Shown piece by piece: positions 1 through 12,900 of a stretch of DNA of 64,000 nt. The notes beneath the pieces were generated by a model that had not been told where the DNA came from, searched no databases, and worked only from the letters and a program-made list of their open reading frames with translations. The first letter of the stretch is position 1, and each line of letters begins with the position of its first letter. A program made the position numbers and the translations under genes. Source of the stretch: Acanthochromis polyacanthus (lineage: Eukaryota > Chordata > Actinopteri > Pomacentridae); contig NC_067126.1 of NCBI RefSeq assembly GCF_021347895.1, positions 31,260,482-31,324,481 of the forward strand. The letters run 5' to 3'.

Positions 1-3000
1 TGTAGGTATTAATGTTTTTTAGCATTTGTGACAATCAGTGTTTTCTTCTTAAAGCCATAAAAACAGACAACCATAGCTTTAGTCTGTACATTTGACAGCA
101 GTGGAAAATAACTAAGCACATTACCTTAAGCACTTCTACTTTGCATGAGTATTTTCATTTTACAATACTGTATATTTCTATTTTACAACATTTTAGAAGT
201 ATGCACTGTACTTTTTACCTTACTGGATTCGTCTGACACTTACATGTATAACTAGCTACATTGCAGTTTTAATAGTACACAGACTACTCATTTAGGTTTT
301 AAGATATAATGCACAATGTCCACAATCTCAGGTCTTACATTTTTCAACAAAAATATTTCTGGCATGTAGAGTTACTTACATTTTTACAGCCACAATAGTG
401 TCAGTTAATGAAACGAGTTCATACCATAATAATCCTCTGTGAAATTAAGGTTAATCAGTTCAAGACCATCATGTGTGTGGAACAATTTACATATTGGTTT
501 TACATCTTCACATGAAGCCACCGTTGCAGTTCTCCCATCCTCTGCATCTCCCTCCGTCCGTCTCCCTTCATGTGAGGAGATCCTCCTGTGTGGAAATGAC
601 AGGCTTCTCCCAGCGATTTGACACATTTGGCTCTTTGTTCTCTCCCAGTCGAAGCCTTTTCATCCCAGTGGGCAGATGCTACAGTCTTTCACCAGACTTC
701 CACACACTGTGGCTACCAGGAGAGACACTCACCAAGTAATACTTTTGTTCAATTTCTCCCCTAATCGTGGTATTGGAGAATGTTTTGAGTCAGCAGTGGG
801 ATTTTTGACGGCCCCGCACATCAATAGCAGGAAGCCGGTTCTCCTAAGTCACATGGTACGACATCCTTTGATAAATGCAACACTGTGTTGTGTCACTAAA
901 AGCCAATTACACCATGCTTTTTATGATTGATCTGCTTTGACAGTGGTGGATGGCATTTAAATCAACAGCCCCCGGAGCCATCTCTAGGCATAAACGGTGG
1001 TGGTTATGGAGGGTGGGGAGGGTAGCGGGGGTTATGGGTGCTTTAATCTAATTTGCTTGGTTGCTGACTTGAGTTTCTAGATCACATGTTTTCAAAAAGA
1101 GAGCGGGAGAGCGGCGGAGATATCCAGCAAGCCTCTGCTCACTCAGCTCGGGAAGGCTGCTCTCTCTTACAACTTTGATTGTCCCCTGTGTCGACAGCTC
1201 GATCCACAGCTTCTGAAGTACAAGGCGCACACTGGCACTCATAAAAGCATGTAGGGAGGTGTCATATTGAACGTGGGATTGCTTTTTAATCCCAAGCACA
1301 TTGACTATTCTTGTCAATAGAACCCCAATACAACTGCCAGCTTGAGCTTTTTTTTTTTCCTACAGGATTCTTGCTGGGCTTAATTTTCAAAGTGAACGCA
1401 CAGATGCCAGGGAAGGGTTTTTTTCCCCCTCTTTCTGCCCCCCTCCCTACACGCCACTCTGCCTCTCTCTCTGTTTGTCCTGGAAGTCCATGCCAAGAGC
1501 AACATGCGTGAAGCAGAAACGATCAGTAGGGAGCTCCTCCACCTGTTTCTCAAGACTGAATGACCTGATGGGAAATATTCCCCTCACCTGCTCTGCTCTT
1601 TTAATTATTAATCTTATACATTACAACTTCTTCTCTCCATTTTCTTCGTGTCGTTTGAGAGCACTGACAGAAGTAAGTACTGTCTCCAGCTCTAACTAAA
1701 AACACATGTGGCCTTTTCTTTGACTGAATCCCCTGTCAAAGAACAAATCTTCCTTTTTCTTGTTCGCCTCTGTGTTTGAATAATTACTATCCACATCATT
1801 AGACACGTTCCCTACTCTATCTAAATTAGGCGGCCTTCTTTTAGGCTGGACATCACAGGTGTTCCCTTGGTTTCATGTCTCAGGAGGCAGAAATCTTTGA
1901 GGATACTGACTATTAACCCATGCTCTAATCATCTAGTCAGTAGGGGATATGAAACCCGCCAGAAGAATGAATTAATACGACCCGCCAAGGAATACACGAA
2001 GAAAGCAGCGAGTGTCCATTTGCAAGGCTTAGGTACAACTGTCATAGTTTCTCTCATCGTGGCGCAGCCCCTTCATCTCCTCTTGATGGTGTCATGGAAG
2101 TGAGAGGCGTGAAAGCACAGTGACACTCCACGAGCCCGTTCCACTCGCAGCCGCTAATTCATCATGACAAATGTGCTCAGATGATCTGGCCCAGCAGCAC
2201 TAATGGGGAGAGGAGAGAGCACACTTCATTTGCACAAGACCCACTCCAATTAATCCATCCAGCTTTACTCTGGGCTAATTGGAGCAGGGCCCTCCCTGCC
2301 TGTGTGCTGGTAATATACCCGACACAGTTTAACAGCCCCTGTTCTCAAAGATCATACTTTTTTTGTGTTTTTTTTTTTTTTTTTGTGTAGATTGTGCCGA
2401 AGGGCCGTCAGGGGCTGTAAAATCTGTTCCCGGTATCCTAAACACAAGGCCTTCTCAAAAACATGTGTTCATAATGAGCAATTAACTGCTTACATTTCCA
2501 TCTTATCATATTTTACACTTTCCTTTCTTCTATTTTTAGGTTCTAATTCTGAATGTGGGGTTACTTTTCTAAACACATTTTCAAAAAAATTTAAAAGTGC
2601 ATATTTTAATATGACAGAGTGTCTAGAATTTAGCTTGTTTGCCAAATGTAAAAAAAAATGTGTTGATAGCTGAATAAATGAGTAGATAAATAAATAAAAA
2701 TTAGCAGATAACTGTCAAATGCTAAAAGCAGCATCACTACTAGCTTAAAAGAGTCTTTTGAAGTGCTCTCACATCATATGTTTTGGGTTGTTTTGACTAC
2801 AGCAGCATGTGTGTGTACATATTTGTGTGTGTGTGTGTGTCTGTGTTTTTGTCCCATGAGACACCACATTGCTTTTGCTCAGTGAGAAACCTCTGGCACA
2901 AATAGGACATTCTTTGTCTAAAGTTAGAAGTGGTCAGGCTGTTAATTAATCCATCATAAATTGATTTTGATCTCACAAGTGTTTGATTGAAGCCGCTAAT

Positions 3001-3901
3001 ACACATTTGATAGTGCAAAGTCCTCTGAGAAAGGCAGCCGCTGATCCAGTGTTTAAGTTTTTGGCTTGCTGTCAGACGTTGTCCCTAACAACTGACGTGA
3101 GTCTTGAAATTATATTGCAGACGTCGACTGCATATTTGCATTTTCGAAGTTCGTCTGTGTGCGGTAGAAAATCTAGAACAATTGTTGGCCTGTCACTTCA
3201 GCTTTATCTTAAAAAACTTACAAAGGTTTTCCTCCTTGCCATACACGGCTGCTTGGGTAATGCTGCCTCCTGTGTCTGCAGACGTATTTTTCTAAAGGTG
3301 TGTGTGGCACATCTGTGCAGCTATTGTTTATTCATGGAGTAAACCCTTTGAAATGTGTTAAGATACTTCCCACTCATTATAAAAATCCTGCCACCCATGG
3401 ATTAGGACTTTGATGTCACCAATCCTGCTTCAAAGGCTTCTTTCACTGCTATTAATCACAGTTTAGCCTCTGAAGATATAGCCAGAGAAAACATTTGGAC
3501 ATCTTGTGCAGAAACTTTGAAATGTTCAGACTGTCTTGCATATGCTATGTTCATATCCTTTCCGCTGTGTGTGGGGCTGTTGGACTGCTGTGCACGCAGC
3601 TGCACTCTTGAGTCCATGGGATTCATCTCAGATTTAGACTTGTTCTGAACCGTCCTTTATACTGTGCTGCTGTATGAACACTAACATAATAGTGCCATGT
3701 TCACTTTGTTTTCCTTTTTTCTCGAAAATGGAAAAAGAGACCCTCAAAGTGTTTACAGCAACTTAGTGTTTAATAGTTCACTCTCAATAATCGTTTGCTT
3801 TCTCTGTTACATCAGGCAGTTCAAACCTTCTCTAAGCCTTGAATACATTGTGATATTAGAAAGTCTAAACGCCTCGTGGCTTTTGGTTTTGTATTCAACA
3901 G
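1..3901 (+). other. Intron of MYO3B (upstream part), no exon seen
   Basis: The first recognisable MYO3B exon starts at 3902 with a split codon, so the preceding exon lies upstream of the window and this whole stretch should be intron. I looked for the expected preceding motor-domain sequence (end of the upper 50K region, leading into loop 2) and did not find it. The stretch holds a T-run at about 2368-2384 and a short GT-rich run at about 2815-2842. At about 2120-2330 it is less AT-rich, with several TAAT/ATTA cores, and could be a conserved non-coding element; this is inference only. Confidence 0.6.
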
Positions 3902-3981
3902 GAAACCTTGCGACATCCAGGGCTCGGGTCACGGCTGCTTCCAGATCTCTGCCACCGCAGCTCGGTTCAGGACGGACCAAG
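3902..3981 (+). CDS. MYO3B: MYO3B exon: loop 2 region of the motor
   Basis: Starts with the last two bases of a split Gly codon (G|GA) and reads [20 protein letters not shown], then LGSGRTK, ending on a full codon before gtgagg. The GNL start corresponds to the position after LTKT in other class III myosins, where the long, poorly conserved loop 2 sits. The acceptor is ttgtattcaacag. Low conservation of loop 2 makes this exon less certain than the following ones, but frame and order fit. Confidence 0.72.
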
Positions 3982-6900
3982 GTGAGGCCTCCGCTCCTGT
4001 AGCACAAATCATCACATGCAAGGCCATAATGTTTTTTATTTGTTGCTCACAGGCATTGCACCATAAGAAGCCCAGTAAAAACCCTGTGCTGTGAAGCATA
4101 GCCACATTAATTGACTACCCTGTTATGTTTGCTGTGTTGCTTGTGGTGATGCAGCATCGCCATCTGGCATTTGGTGTCTACAACATAAAAGTAGTTTGTC
4201 AGACTTACTTACGAATGTTTTTTGTTGTTAACGGGTAGTAAAGAATTGTAAATTTCAGCTTTATAGTTGTAGATTCTCCAAAATCAGCTAAAATGGCAGC
4301 ATCAGCAATAGGTTATGAATATTTCATAATAATTCTCTATGTGTAATTTCTCAATTTGCACAGAATAATCTGTATTAGTTATGTTCCTTCTAAGGTTCTT
4401 GCATTGTTTGTTTGCATACTTTTTATGGTGTTGTACACAACTTCAATCTGTTTTACCAGTACTGTGCTAGTCACCAAAAAGATTTCTGAATAGCACTGAC
4501 TCTCTACGTCTTTCTGTACACTTTAACCGTTTCATTTTATTTTAGTGTCTATTTTACTTAAAGGAACAGCATTTAGTGAAGTGATAATGTATGAAAATAT
4601 TCATCCATTGTTAAAATATTGTTACTTGACCTCTGAAATCACATTTACAGTAGAAACCCTTTGAAGGTGAATTTCAGCTTCTGTACTTCTTGTCTATCCA
4701 CTTCTCTCTTCCTTTATTTCCATGTTATTCGTCGACATGCGCTCTACTCAAAGTCTCCCAAATACCTATTGAAGGTAAGACTTCTGTTAAAAACGGTGAA
4801 ACTTTCTGAATCCTAAATGTTCCGCTCCTGAATCAAAGACCAGCTCCAAATGTCAAGCAGTTCTGGAGAAACGCGATTCACTGAAATCAACTGAACATTA
4901 ATGTAGTCCAAAATTAGAACTTCAAGCTGTGTTTCACTAACTTGAATTGTGTGTAGCTTCACTCTTCTAACATCAATCACAGCCTGGCTTTGGAAAATGT
5001 AAATGATCTCTTTTGAACTATTTTTTCCTCACAGCAACAATTCTGCGTCATTAATGTAAACAAATACTCCGTGATGTGTCTTTTAGAATATAGAATTAGC
5101 TAATGTGACGCACAAACACGGGGAGAATAACACTGGAGCAACAGTTCTACTTTGAACTTCCACTAAGAATCTACTCAGTTATTCTCCAACAAGAAAGGAC
5201 ATCTTAATAACAGCTCAGAGTGACTGGTGTTAATATGTATGCCGTCATGTTCTCAATCAGAGTTGGAGAAAGTTGACAGAAACTGACTTATAAAAAGTTA
5301 CCCGTACAGCCAGATTAAAGAGTTGTGATGGTTGTTAAAATACTGGAAGTGAGTTTCCGATAGCCGTTTGTACTTCTGTATGATCTGCTTTCAGAATAGC
5401 AAATTGTCAGAGCGTCTCATTCCTCTGTTCATGTAACTCAGGGTACGTTTGACGTACCTTTCTTTCTCTGTGCAAGGATGAAGTATTAAGATATGCACTT
5501 TGCTACGTAGACTTACCATAAAATATCTATTGCATCATTAATTTTGATGAAGCCATGAACTGCGAGGGCCATTAGAAAGCTTATATTGTGTCCTCATTAA
5601 TCCGTCGTCATCAGGATGGCTGTCTGCTTGGTGACGGCTAGTCTCATTACTCAGAATGCTCTGCAATTTTCCTGTGCCCCACAGCAGTGCAGAATTATTC
5701 TCTAGATTGTTAGCTTTAAGTGTTTATGGGGCTATGTTATACAGACGGCACAGTTAGTACAGCTGTGTATTCCCAACTGGCCCATTTAGAGGAAGGAGAC
5801 CTGCTGCAATAACACCTTTATGTCTGCAGAGCCCTCTGAGGATGTCATGTTGCAAATAAACTCATTTGAATGTGCTGCATTTTACAGTGATGTTCCTGGC
5901 CTGTGTCTGGCCTGTTTATCGATGCAGTGTGTTCACAGTAAATGTTTGTGTTCAGGTGGACACGATGGAAATGATGCGTCACCCAGAAGAAACCACCAAC
6001 ATGAGGAGACAGACGGTGGCCTCCTACTTCCGTGTAGGTGTTTCCATTTCTTTACAATCAAAAAGATTAAAACTGTATTGACACAAGCAAACTGTCTTTT
6101 TTTTTTTTTTTTTTTTTTTAGAAATAACTGCTGTATTCTTTTGCTAAGCTTAATTTTTAATCTGTCAGTATATTTTTATGAATGCACCCCTTTCCGATAT
6201 GTAAACTGTTTATTCAGTAGTTAATACAAATTTGGTTAAATTCAATGTATCAGTAAAAACACATTTTTATTTAATTTAAAGGAAAGGAAAAGAAAATGTT
6301 TAAAATACCTTTAATTAATTTCAAAAGCTCAGCCATAGACTGTCTGAAACCTACAATGTTGCACAACCAATGGAAAGAACAGAAATCATATTTACCGTAT
6401 AAAAAAATTCTCTACAAATTTATTAAACTGATATTTAAAATTTTCATTAAATATCTTGAATGATACATCAGCATTATCTGCGTTTTTACATCAATATCTC
6501 TTTCAGTGCAAAAACCTCACACTCATCGCGTTTCCCCCTTCAGACAGAAGTACGAGCACTTACTGACAGGTTGATGAATTCTAGTTTGCTTTCTTTTCCA
6601 TATTAATTAATTGTTAAAGCGCCTTTAAGATATGCATTTTGTCCCATTAATCTGACTCAAACTGAACATGTCTCTCATGTCTAAATGTGCACCCTGGTCA
6701 CTTTTTCGTAAAAGTCTTGCTGTCAATCCTACGAGGTCGGCAGTAACATTTCTGTATCACTTTCAACACGGCACAACTCTGTTCTGAAACGTCACATTAC
6801 CAGCTCAACATGCACAAGCAGTAGCACTTTGATTTGTTTGGACTAAATCCTCAGAGTTTATCAAATATTTTCAGCATTAGACAGCAGCAGGGTCCATTTG

Positions 6901-9900
6901 AGTGTCTCCAAAGTCAGAGAGCTGTGTGGATTTACACATGGAACAACAGTAGCATCTTCATCCGTTAGTTATGATTACAAATTATCCCCAACAATGGAGA
7001 CAGGTTGAGTCCACAGTTTTCGGGTTCACTGTTTTAGCAAAAATAAACTGAGCTGTTTGTTATTTAAACAATTTAATAAGCTACCATTGCTTCTGATTAC
7101 TGCTTTGTTTGTTAATGCAGTATTATCCATTATACATCACTTGATGTTTTATCTGCTGTCGCCTGAATGATAAATACTGCATCTGTACCACAGTTCTCTG
7201 TCACTGTTGTGGGTATGTCTGAATGAAGTTGTGAGGAACATTAATGGAAAATGTCTGAATGACAGAATGCTGTCACTTACATGGATTGATGAAGCCAGCA
7301 GTGTTACACATCCCATGTCCAGAAAGGACTTAAAACTATTACTAAAGAGACAAGGTTTTTCTTCAGGTGTTGGTGGAAAATAAAATGGAGTGAAGTCGAG
7401 AGTAGATGTGGCCCAAATGTATACTGACCAAATGATAATGTTGTGCTGTATCTGCTGGGTGTTTGTGAATACGTGACTGTTTGCTAACAAGTCTGACACA
7501 TCTTTTTAAGATGATAAAATATGGTGTTTACGGATTGATGTGCTGCTCTCAGTTGGGTAAAAGTTAGTGAGTACAGCTGTAATCTCTTCTATTCTTGCGT
7601 TCCGATTTTTAGTATTACCACAATTAGTATGGCAAAATGGTACAAAAAACTGCACAATTCTATCGCAGTTTTTATTTATATCCTCAGGTAATTCTGTTAT
7701 TTGTGTCTGTTGCGAGAATCCTGTTGGGGCTGATTAATACTGTCAATTCATATCCAGCTTGTTCTGACAGACAGCCTGAATAAGTTGGATGCTCTTTGAA
7801 GTACAAATTCAAATGTCTCGGACTTTGATAATATGATTCCTATAATACCTGCTTTCTGGTGTTCTTGCCTTGCCTCTTTGCCCTGTTCATCATTGTCTTA
7901 TTGTGTTTCTGCAGTACTCCCTGATGGACTTGCTGTCTAAGATGGTGGTGGGCCAGCCACACTTTGTGCGCTGTATCAAACCCAACGACGACAGACAGGC
8001 ACTGCGCTTCTGCAAGGAGAGGGTGATGGTGCAGCTGCGCTACACGGGGATCCTGGAGACTGTGAACATCCGCCGGCAAGGCTACTCCCACCGCATCCTG
8101 TTTGAAGAGTTTGTCAACAGGTAAGAGTGGAGTTGAGGCACGCAGCACTTCCACTCTGCAGCATGCTGAGTGCCGACACAACCCCAGAGATAGTGCAGAA
8201 CAAGTGAGCCGTGCTCCGTATCACACAAAAACACGGGTTCTTTAATTAGATAGGGGTGCAAGTTGAGCAGAGCAAGAGGCTGACTAATTGGCAGTCATTA
8301 GTGATAGTGCAAGACTAAATCCTACAGCTCTTTTAACTGGGTGGATACTCCAGACTGGAAAATATGGATAAAATTCAAACAGGGAGGAACTGTGATTATA
8401 AGGGGTGATGCATTTTAATAGATTTCCTTTTACTATTCATAAAGAGTTTGTTCTTACACTCAGTGACCTGGAAAAGCTGAAATGTAGTCTCCTTGTCCCA
8501 TTGGTATTGCATTAGAACACAATTAAAGCGAGTTTCATCATTAGGGGGACTTTACGTAAGGGTGTTGTTTTTGCTTTTAAAAATATGGGACAGGATCTAA
8601 TAACTCTTACTAAGCACTACACACTCTTATTCAAATGTCCAACCCCAGATTTCAGAGTATATATACCTAAACATCCTCAGTCATTTAAAGGAAAGGACGC
8701 ATATTTAGACGAGTCAGTGGGAAAATGCCAGAAAACTTAACGTTTGATCAGTGTTCCTTTGAAAAATATTCCAGCCACCTCTAATGTGGAGACTTAAAGA
8801 TGATATAAAATTTAATTAACTTGGGCTTCTGGCCTGTAGGAAAAAAAAATCTTTGAGATGGCTGGTTAGTCTCACTGCTTAAGGGAAGTTTTAAAAAATG
8901 TGTGCTTAATTCTGGTGAACTAAAAGTTTGAATGGCCACATAGTGTTTCCTAGCATGTCCTACTTTTCCTTCCAGTATTAACGAGTGATTACTAGAAGAT
9001 CATACATGACCTGACATGATCATTTTCCTGTTGCCTCTGCAGCGCCTGTGCATGAGATGTGACTGTGTGAACAGGAGAGCATGTTACTATGTTTTAACCT
9101 TGCTATTGAATCCATATCATCCTACCTGAGCCAGGCAGAAGTCGAACAGACAGAACCGAATGGCTAAACTGCACCTTTAGTGAAAACTGATTTAAATTTG
9201 TGCTCTCATATCAAAGGCTCGTCTGATGTTGCAGTGCTTTGTATTTACCATCAAAGAAATAACAGGTATCAACAGGAATTAGAATGAAAGGCTGTAGACT
9301 AAGGCGGGGAGGGGAGTTCAAAGAAGTTTTTCTTCTTGTTGTTGTTCTTCTTTTTGACCAACGCCAGAACACGAGAGATGAACCAGTATTTTTGGAGCCT
9401 TGATGTCCCTGAGCAAACAGTTAGAGCCACTCTGTCCTATGCTGGTATTTTGTAAACTATAACAAGAGGCTCAGTGGATGGATCCAAACAATGTGAGCAA
9501 TAAACAGCAGTGGAGCTGATGGGCATCTTCTGAGGCCGCTGAAATAAGAGACGACGATCCATTCAAAAGAACTCCAACAATGGGCCTCTGTTGAAGGGCC
9601 TCATGCCTCAGACTGATTTTTATGAGCAGCTGATTTTAGAACTACAATACTCATAACAGCGGTGTTAATATTTATAGACTATTTTCTAATGTAGGGTTTA
9701 GTAAATTTCTTTTTCAGTTACTAAATAGGAGCTACAGCTTTATAATTAATCAAATAGAATAGAATAGAATAGAATAGAATAGAATAGAATAGCTTTATTG
9801 TCATCATACATGGGGGCGTAACAAAAATGTTAGTAGCTGCCACTAAATGGTGCATTGAAACAAGCAAAATGAACGACAATAAATTTTAAAAAATCGAATG

Positions 9901-12900
9901 TTCATGTAAAACAAAACTATATTAAGAATTCCAACATATGCAAAAGAGGAAAGATATGTACAGTACACTGAGGAGGTAATGAGATCAAATAAAAGACAAT
10001 AACATAGAATAAATATGATCAGAGCAGCATTTTTAAAAGTGACACTGTGCATTCTTGTTTTGAGTTCAGAAGTCTGATGGCCCATGGGTAAAAACTAAAC
10101 AAAATTGGACTTCCAAAATAAAGGGATCAAAACAGAATATTCCCAGATTATTTGTGGTTTACTCACTATAAAGTATTCTGTTTTTCACTACATGAACACA
10201 AAATTAGTTGAAGGGGTCTCTGTACAACAGTCACACCCATACATCTCAGACCAAACAAATGGGTGCATCAGCCACACCTCCCCCCTCCATTCACGTTCCA
10301 TTTGCAACCAGAAAGATCGTGCACACAAAAGCCAACAAAAAATAAAAATCCAACCACACCCATTAGCCCATTCTAGCGTTATAAAATACTTTGAATAGCC
10401 ATAACAATTAGTTGTCAGCTCAAATAATGCTATCTGCAGAACAAATATCTCCCCTTTGCTCCACTCCAGTCAGTGTGTGTCTGTTTCATCGTGGACATAC
10501 AGCAGATGAGACCAGAGAGAGGCAAGGGAAAGCAGAAAAAAACAGGAAAACAGCAGTAGAGAAACTCACGCTGAGCTGAACTAAAATAAAAGCACCTAAA
10601 TTAGATAAATTAGGTACTGATTGTGACTGGCTCTTGCTTTTACAGTTCTGTATGTGTGGTTATTCTCAGTGTCTTTATAAACGGAGCAGGGCCAACGATC
10701 TCAAAGTGAGGAACTCACATGCACTAAGCTAAGGATGCCTCTGTATATTTACCTGCTAATTGCTGTTAGAGTTAGATAAGAATATACATTATTGTGTTCA
10801 GTGGAGAAGAAGCATCCATTTTCGTTACATTTTTCCATGTACATCATCATTTATTTGCAAAATTTGGGTCTCTTCATTGTATTTTAATGCAACCACTAAC
10901 TTAGCTAACAAATCATGCATAAAAGCTATTTTGTGGTGTGTCTTACTGAAGTAATTTTCAAGGTTTTTTGATTTTACACAATTTTTTTGCACCCTCTTTT
11001 TACTTTTTTATCCAAAGTCTTGATTACTCCATATCAGCTACACAGCAACTTCAAGTGTTACTAACTAAAATTTTCATGTTAGTTATTGTTTTCCCCTTCG
11101 TCTCCTGTCACAGATATTACTATCTTGCATTCCGGGCTCACCAGATGCCTGAAACCAGCAAAGAGAACGCTGTTGCCATACTGCAGCGGGCCAAACTAGA
11201 AGACTGGGTGCTGGGGAAGACAAAGGTAGCGTGATTGTTGCACCAAAAAGTCAAATGATGTAGAATTTTGTTTTTGTAGAACACATTGAACTGTGTATGA
11301 TTTCGTTTATGATTAAAAACTTTCATTAAACAGAATGAGATCATATAAATGGACAGAAGCACAACTTGATATTTTTAAGTTTTACGTCGACCAAAAATCA
11401 TATTTGTTATATTTTGACCAGAGCTGCATCTCCTGTCAGGTTTTTTTGAAGTACTACCATGTGGAGCAGCTGAACCTGCTGCTGCGAGAGGTGATAGCTC
11501 GAGTTGTGGTGATGCAAGCTTATACTAAAGGCTGGCTGGGGGCACGACGTTACCGAAAAGAGAAGGAGAAGAGAAGCCATGGAGCCATCATCATTCAGTC
11601 AGGTACGCTGGTGTAACTGAACGGTAAACAAGGAAAGGCATTATTCAAACTTAAATAAAAAGTATGTTAATGAGAGTAGGAGTTCTGATGTATTCTTTTG
11701 TTGCATAATGATGAAACAGGTGCATATTTGGTGTGAATCTGACTACTGGTTTCTTAATGACCTGTAGTCTATTGTGTGCCTGTGAGTCTTCATAAAAGAG
11801 ATGAGTTTGATAACCACAGCTTGACCTATGAGGGTTAAGAGCAACGCTTCAGAGCAGACAAAAAGGCCTCAGAGAGTTCAAAGGGATCCATCCCTCTGCC
11901 ACCTGGTCTAGCAGTGTTTTGAAGTGGGATCTTGTGTAGTATGTGCCGTCTATTTTGTTTCACAGAGGCAGGTCAGCAATCTCTCGCACACACTCAATGT
12001 CTCTCATTTTTTAGCCTGGAGGGGCTATGTTGCTCGGCAGAACCTCAAGCAAACAAAAAAAGAGCAAGAAGAGGCCGCTGTCCGTATACAGTCAGGTAAA
12101 GATAATTTTATGTTTTCTAATGAAGTTCATCATATATTCAAGTGCAAAAGTGTTGAATGTGCCATGACCGGTGAAAATTCGCACCACTTTTTCCACACAT
12201 TTTAAAAGGAAATAAGACAAAGGCGTGAAAACCTTGCATCTTTGTGAAACACCTTTTTGATCTCCATGAGTGGCCTACGAAATAGTAATAATTAATTAAT
12301 AATGCATACAGAAAAGCTTTTGAAAGTTTGGGCAGCATTTGGTCCCCATGTTTCAGAAGAACAGTGCATACTGAGATCCCTTTTTCCTTTCATCTCTTTC
12401 CCAGTAAAGGCAAGAGAGGGGCTTATCCCTTCTGTTTCCTCACGACTTCCTCTCTCAAATTCCTGGCCTATTACACAGCTCTCACATACCAGAAACAAGA
12501 TGCCTTTTTATACTGTCAACCTTTTCATCTGAAATGTAAATTAATTCTTACTCAGTGTGCCTTGACGAAGATCAAAGTGGGCACATTAACCTTCCCGGCC
12601 CCACCCCCCCTCCTTGGAGCCTCTCACTGGAGGACAAGGGAGGGTGCCAAAAGGGGCAGGAGAGAGGAGGGCAGGGGGAGGAGATTTGGCATTGTTTCCC
12701 CTGGCTCTCCTAAGGGCTGCCCTCATCTGGCACACGGAGCATCTCAGTCGCCTGCACACCTTGTGTAAATGTCCTCCATTAAACCCTTGTAAATTCAGCT
12801 GCAGCATGGGTAAACATGGTTTTGGTGTGAGGAAAGCCTCCCTGTCGCCGCTGTCTTTCTTTTTAGAGAAGTGTGTTTGTGTGTGGCCGCCGGGGTTCAC

